DNA of 64,000 nt from Thiobacillus sp. (GTDB lineage Bacteria > Pseudomonadota > Gammaproteobacteria > Burkholderiales > Thiobacillaceae): contig JAABQU010000111.1 in NCBI GenBank assembly GCA_011391285.1, positions 1 through 64,000 on the forward strand, given 5' to 3'. Below are positions 60,030 through 64,000 of the stretch, one piece after another. The notes below the pieces were generated by a model. It was not told the DNA's origin, ran no database searches, and saw nothing but the letters and a program-made list of their open reading frames with translations. How positions within the stretch are numbered: position 1 is the first letter of the stretch; every line of letters begins with the position of its first letter. Both the position numbers and the translations under genes were made by a program.

Positions 60030-61829
60030 GTGTCCCAGAACCTGATCCGCAATTTTTCCATCATCGCCCATATCGACCATGGCAAGTCCACGCTGGCCGA
60101 CCGCCTGATCCAGTTTTGCGGCGGCCTGTCCGAGCGCGAGATGGAGGCGCAGGTGCTGGATTCCATGGACCTGGAGAAGGAACGCGGCATCACCATCAAG
60201 GCGCAAACCGCCGCGCTGACCTACAAGGCGCAGGATGGCCAGACCTATCGCCTGAACCTGATCGACACACCCGGCCATGTCGATTTTTCCTACGAAGTCA
60301 GTCGTTCGCTGTCCGCCTGCGAAGGCGCGCTGCTGGTGGTCGACGCCTCGCAGGGGGTGGAAGCGCAGACCGTGGCCAACTGCTACACGGCGATCGACCT
60401 CGGCGTCGAGGTCATTCCGGTACTGAACAAGATCGACCTGCCGGCGGCCGACCCGGACCGGGTGGCGGAGGAAATCGAGGACATCGTCGGGCTCGACGCG
60501 ACCGACGCAGTGCGCGCTTCGGCCAAGTCCGGCATCGGCATTCCCGAAATCCTCGAGGTGGTGGTGAAGCAGGTGCCGCCGCCGCGCGGCAACGAGGACG
60601 CGCCGCTGAAGGCGCTGATCATCGACTCGTGGTTCGACAACTACGTCGGCGTGGTGATGCTGGTGCGGGTGGTCGACGGCGTGCTGAAGCCGAAGGACAA
60701 GATCCGCTTCATGGCCAGCGGCGCGCAGCACCTGACCGAGCATGTCGGCGTGTTTACGCCCAAGTCGGTCGACCGGCCCCAGTTGTCGGCCGGCGAGGTG
60801 GGTTTCGTGATCGCCGGCATCAAGGAGCTCAAGTCGGCGCAAGTGGGTGACACCATTACCCTGCTCGACCGGCCGGCCAGCGAGCCGCTTCCGGGTTTCA
60901 AGAAAGTGCAGTCGCAGGTGTTCGCTGGCCTGTATCCGGTCGAGTCGCACGACTTCGAGGCGCTGCGTGACGCGCTGACCAAGCTGCAACTGAACGACGC
61001 GGCGCTGCAGTTCGAGCCGGAAGTCAGCCAGGCTTTGGGCTTCGGCTTCCGCTGCGGTTTCCTCGGCCTGTTGCACATGGACATCGTGCAGGAGCGGCTG
61101 GAGCGCGAGTACGACATGGACCTCATCACCACCGCGCCGACGGTGGTGTACGAAGTGCTGATGAAGGACGGGACGCTGATCAACGTCGAGAACCCGTTCA
61201 AGCTGCCCGAACTGTCGAAGATCGAGGAAATCCGGGAACCCATCATTACCGCGACGATTTTCGTTCCCGAGGAGTTCGTCGGCAACGTCATCACCCTGTG
61301 CAACCAGAAGCGCGGCATGCAGCTCGACATGCAGTACCACGGCAGGCAGGTCATGCTGCGCTACGATTTGCCGATGAACGAAGTGGTGATGGATTTCTTC
61401 GACAAGCTGAAATCGACCAGTCGCGGCTATGCCTCGCTCGACTACGAATTCAAGGAGTACCGAGCAGGCGACCTGGTCAAGCTCGACATCCTGGTCAATA
61501 ACGAGAAGGTCGATGCGCTGTCGCTGATCGTGCATCGCGCCACCAGTGTGTATCGCGGGCGCGAACTGGCCTCCAAGATGCGCGAGCTGATCCCGCGCCA
61601 GATGTTCGACGTGGCGGTGCAGGCTGCGATCGGCGCCAACATTATCGCGCGCGAGAACGTCAAGGCGCTGCGCAAGAACGTGCTGGCCAAGTGCTACGGC
61701 GGCGACATCACGCGCAAGAAGAAGCTGCTGGAAAAGCAGAAGGCCGGCAAGCGCCGCATGAAGCAGGTCGGCAACGTTGAAATTCCGCAGGAAGCCTTTC
61801 TTGCGATCCTTCAGGTCTCGGACAAGTAA
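60030..61829 (+). CDS. lepA: Elongation factor 4 (LepA)
   Basis: A 599-residue translational GTPase that back-translocates ribosomes. G1 AHIDHGKST near 13-21, switch I block [12 protein letters not shown] near 52-63, G3 [11 protein letters not shown] near 79-89, and G4 NKIDLP near 133-138. The C-terminal domain unique to LepA ends [18 protein letters not shown]. Start is GTG at 60030 without a clear ribosome site, next to the hairpin at 60003-60022. Followed by lepB two bases on. Confidence 0.96.
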   Translation: MSQNLIRNFSIIAHIDHGKSTLADRLIQFCGGLSEREMEAQVLDSMDLEKERGITIKAQTAALTYKAQDGQTYRLNLIDTPGHVDFSYEVSRSLSACEGALLVVDASQGVEAQTVANCYTAIDLGVEVIPVLNKIDLPAADPDRVAEEIEDIVGLDATDAVRASAKSGIGIPEILEVVVKQVPPPRGNEDAPLKALIIDSWFDNYVGVVMLVRVVDGVLKPKDKIRFMASGAQHLTEHVGVFTPKSVDRPQLSAGEVGFVIAGIKELKSAQVGDTITLLDRPASEPLPGFKKVQSQVFAGLYPVESHDFEALRDALTKLQLNDAALQFEPEVSQALGFGFRCGFLGLLHMDIVQERLEREYDMDLITTAPTVVYEVLMKDGTLINVENPFKLPELSKIEEIREPIITATIFVPEEFVGNVITLCNQKRGMQLDMQYHGRQVMLRYDLPMNEVVMDFFDKLKSTSRGYASLDYEFKEYRAGDLVKLDILVNNEKVDALSLIVHRATSVYRGRELASKMRELIPRQMFDVAVQAAIGANIIARENVKALRKNVLAKCYGGDITRKKKLLEKQKAGKRRMKQVGNVEIPQEAFLAILQVSDK

Positions 61830-61831
61830 AC

Positions 61832-62641
61832 ATGAACTTTGCGCTCATCCTTTTCATCGCGCTGGCCGTCACCGGTGGTATCTGGCTGCTCGACCTGCTG
61901 CTGCTCAAACGCTACCGCGACAAGGACGCCCGCGAACCGCTGCTGGTCGAATACGCCAAGAGCTTCTTCCCGGTTATCCTGATCGTGTTCGGCTTGCGCT
62001 CATTCCTGGTCGAACCGTTCAAGATTCCTTCTGGCTCGATGATGCCGACCCTGCTGATCGGTGATTTCATCCTGGTCAACAAATTCACGTATGGCATTCG
62101 TCTGCCGGTGATCAACAAGAAAGTGGTGCAGCTGAACAATCCCGAGCGCGGCGACGTCATGGTGTTTCGCTATCCGGCCGACCCTGGCCTTGACTACATC
62201 AAGCGCGTGATCGGCGTGCCGGGCGACGTTGTCGAATACCGCAACAAGCAGCTCAGCATCAACGGCGAGCCGGTGCGCACCGCCAATACCGGCACCTACA
62301 GCTATGTCGGAAACGGTCTCAATTACGTCACCGCCATGGTGTACGACGAACATCTCAACGGCGTCGGCCACAGCATGATGACCGAGCCGGGCAAGCCGGC
62401 GGTTTATCCGCAGCAGGTGGTGGACTTCCCTAACCGTGAAAACTGCTCCTACAATGCCGACGGTGAAGGCTTCGCCTGCAAAGTTCCGGACGGGCACTAT
62501 TTCGCGATGGGCGACAACCGCGACGCCAGCAACGACAGCCGCTACTGGGGCTTTGTTCCGGATCAGAACATCGTCGGCAAGGCTTTTTTCATCTGGATGA
62601 ACTTTGACGATTTCGGCCGCATTGGCACCACCATTCGATAA
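61832..62641 (+). CDS. lepB: Signal peptidase I
   Basis: A 269-residue membrane serine protease removing signal peptides. Two N-terminal membrane helices (about 4-25 and 44-60) precede the catalytic Ser69 in PSGSMMPTLLIGDFILVNKF. The general-base Lys is in GDVMVFRYPADPGLDYIKRV near 108-127 (KRV), and the C-terminal MGDNRDASNDSRYWG block lies near 227-241. Order lepA-lepB-DUF4845-rnc-era is standard in betaproteobacteria. Confidence 0.96.
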   Translation: MNFALILFIALAVTGGIWLLDLLLLKRYRDKDAREPLLVEYAKSFFPVILIVFGLRSFLVEPFKIPSGSMMPTLLIGDFILVNKFTYGIRLPVINKKVVQLNNPERGDVMVFRYPADPGLDYIKRVIGVPGDVVEYRNKQLSINGEPVRTANTGTYSYVGNGLNYVTAMVYDEHLNGVGHSMMTEPGKPAVYPQQVVDFPNRENCSYNADGEGFACKVPDGHYFAMGDNRDASNDSRYWGFVPDQNIVGKAFFIWMNFDDFGRIGTTIR

Positions 62642-62650
62642 GGAGACAGC

Positions 62651-63052
62651 ATGCATAGCGTACGCCCCATGAAATCCAGACAACGTGGTGTGACCATGTT
62701 CGGCTTCCTGTTTGTCGCCATCGTGCTGGTGGCCGTGGCCCTGCTGGCGATGAAGCTGGTGCCGGCCTACATCGAGTTTTTCTCGGTGAAGAAAATACTT
62801 GCCACAATGGGGCAGGATTCCAATATCCGGTCAAAAAGCAATGCCGAGATCCGTAGTGATTTCACGAGGCGGGCGGGTGTTGACTACGTTACGGTGGTCA
62901 AACAGCAAGACCTCATCATTGACCGTAGCAGTGGCGTTCCGGTGATTTCCGCGGACTATGAATTCCGCGCCCCGCTTGTCAGCAACGTCAGCCTGGTGGT
63001 CGATTTCAGCGCCAGCAGCGATCCCAACGCCGCCCCCCGCGAGATTGAGTAA
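62651..63052 (+). CDS. DUF4845 membrane protein
   Basis: A 133-residue protein. A short basic segment (SRQRGVT, resembling a pseudopilin start) is followed by one membrane helix (about 17-36, [20 protein letters not shown]). A periplasmic domain then has [18 protein letters not shown] and [22 protein letters not shown]. It occurs between lepB and rnc in many betaproteobacteria; role unknown. AAGGAGA precedes the ATG. The rnc start lies inside its last codons. Confidence 0.9.
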   Translation: MHSVRPMKSRQRGVTMFGFLFVAIVLVAVALLAMKLVPAYIEFFSVKKILATMGQDSNIRSKSNAEIRSDFTRRAGVDYVTVVKQQDLIIDRSSGVPVISADYEFRAPLVSNVSLVVDFSASSDPNAAPREIE

Positions 63053-63725
63053 TGCCTTGCTGAACCAGCGCCTGCAGCGGGCGCTGGGTTATACCTTTGC
63101 TCGTCCTGATCTTCTGACGCAGGCGCTGACGCACCGCAGCTACGGCGCGCTCAACAATGAGCGGCTAGAATTCCTAGGCGATTCGGTGCTGAACTGCACG
63201 GTTGCCCGCGCGCTTTATGATGCGTTTCCCGATTTGCCGGAAGGCAGCCTGTCGCGCCTCCGCGCCAACCTGGTGCGGCAGGAAACCTTGGCCGATATTG
63301 CGGTGGCGCTGAGGCTGGGCGACAGCCTGCGACTTGGAGAGGGCGAACTCAAAAGCGGCGGATTCCGCCGTCCATCGATTCTGGCCGATGCGCTTGAATC
63401 GCTGTTCGGCGCAGTTTTTCTGGATGCCGGATTCGATGCGGCGGCGCGCGTGGTGCGCGGCCTGTTCGACCCGCTGGTGGCACAAATCGATCCCACGGCA
63501 TCCGGCAAGGACCCCAAGACCCAGTTGCAGGAAATTCTGCAGTCGCGCCGTTTGCCATTGCCGGACTATCAGTTGGTGGATACGCAGGGCGAGGCCCATG
63601 ACCAGAGCTTTATTGTCGAGTGCGTGCTGGCCAAGCCCGTACTCAGTACACGCGGCGTCGGCAAAAGCCGTCGCGCCGCAGAACAGGAGGCCGCACGCCA
63701 GGCGTGCGCCGCATTGCAAAAATGA
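63045..63725 (+). CDS. rnc: Ribonuclease III
   Basis: A 226-residue double-strand RNA endonuclease. [27 protein letters not shown] sequence near 33-55 is the signature, with the catalytic Glu and Asp, and [19 protein letters not shown] near 111-129 provides the second acidic pair. The dsRNA-binding domain (about 155-222) ends [20 protein letters not shown]. No ATG is available at the start; TTG at 63045 (or TTG 63057) is used, and 226 residues equals E. coli RNase III. Coupled to era (ATGA). Confidence 0.94.
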   Translation: MSNALLNQRLQRALGYTFARPDLLTQALTHRSYGALNNERLEFLGDSVLNCTVARALYDAFPDLPEGSLSRLRANLVRQETLADIAVALRLGDSLRLGEGELKSGGFRRPSILADALESLFGAVFLDAGFDAAARVVRGLFDPLVAQIDPTASGKDPKTQLQEILQSRRLPLPDYQLVDTQGEAHDQSFIVECVLAKPVLSTRGVGKSRRAAEQEAARQACAALQK

Positions 63726-64000
63726 GCGAATTCAAATGTGGCCTCATCGCCATCGTCGGGCGGCCCAACGTCGGCAAGTCAACGCTGCTCAACCGCCTCG
63801 TAGGGCAGAAAGTCAGCATCACCTCGCGCAAGGCGCAGACCACGCGCCACCGGGTGATGGGCATCCACACCACCGATGAAGCGCAGTTCGTGTTCGTCGA
63901 CACGCCAGGGTTCCAGACACGCTACACAGGCACCATGAACCGTGCGATGAACAAGCGGGTACGCGAAACGCTGTCGGATACCGACCTTGTGATGATGCTG
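63722..64000 (+). CDS. era: GTPase Era, N-terminal part (cut by window edge)
   Basis: The first 93 residues of the ribosome-associated GTPase Era. G1 [16 protein letters not shown] sits near 13-28, the switch [17 protein letters not shown] near 35-50, and G3 DTPGFQT near 62-68. The start overlaps the rnc stop by 4 bp (ATGA). The KH domain lies beyond position 64000. Confidence 0.97.
   Translation, partial: MSEFKCGLIAIVGRPNVGKSTLLNRLVGQKVSITSRKAQTTRHRVMGIHTTDEAQFVFVDTPGFQTRYTGTMNRAMNKRVRETLSDTDLVMML

Noticed and set aside
59955..61535. A 526-codon open frame antisense to lepA
   Set aside because: It is His/Arg/Asp-rich with no domain, opposite an intact lepA.

Overview
The window reads as ordinary chromosome of a GC-rich betaproteobacterium. 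Three things point to a Thiobacillus-like sulfur-oxidising autotroph, or a close relative. The first is the gene order nadB / rpoE-rseA-rseB-rseC-mucD-grx-lepA-lepB-DUF4845-rnc-era. The second is the ygfX/ygfZ/DUF4936 cluster. The third is a scatter of sulfur and redox genes: SulP transporters, a DsrC-like protein, thioredoxin-fold proteins and MogA. The genus is an inference; no rRNA gene is present. I see no insertion sequence, prophage, integrase or CRISPR array. There is one tRNA (Gly, anticodon CCC) and one riboswitch.

Layout. 1-7.3 kb: three SulP anion transporters (one cut by the window edge) around a GNAT gene, a VIT-like membrane protein, a frameshifted membrane-protein remnant and pgm. 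7.3-12.9 kb: an efflux operon (small protein, DUF3302, YibH-like adaptor, outer-membrane factor), PPK2, and a divergent membrane-anchored HExxH protein. 12.9-24 kb: EI24 protein, mogA, a periplasmic thioredoxin with a beta-propeller partner, CorA, a phosphohexomutase, YheT, IlvE, an RNase T2 lipoprotein, a cysteine-less DsrC-like protein and mutY. 24-29 kb: a large DUF1631 gene behind a cyclic-di-GMP-I riboswitch, tRNA-Gly, thiS-thiG-trmB and marC. 29-32.6 kb: oxidative pentose-phosphate operon gnd-zwf-pgl. 32.8-39.6 kb: SRPBCC protein, YlqF GTPase, an aspartase/fumarase, then a thioredoxin-thioredoxin-TolC-short adaptor operon. 39.6-52.6 kb: transglycosylase, proS, a spermidine-synthase-like protein, rppH, apbC-dcd, a basic amino acid decarboxylase, rpsF-priB-rpsR-rplI, dnaB, alr. 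52.3-64 kb: DUF4936-ygfZ, ygfX, nadB, then the sigma-E operon running through lepA, lepB and rnc into era.

Regulation is the most informative part. (1) A textbook GEMM-I aptamer lies on the minus strand ahead of the DUF1631 gene and predicts cyclic-di-GMP control. (2) A GGAC-N4-GTCC box lies upstream of two SulP genes and of ppk2. It is 41, 41 and 38 nt from a -10-like hexamer, which suggests one activator controlling anion transport and polyphosphate metabolism. (3) A sigma-E-type promoter and a housekeeping -10 precede rpoE. (4) Sigma-54-like sites precede a winged-helix-like hypothetical gene and, less convincingly, gnd-zwf-pgl. (5) A terminator-like hairpin abuts the GTG start of lepA. 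All functional statements rest on reading motifs and remembered family knowledge; no database search was run.
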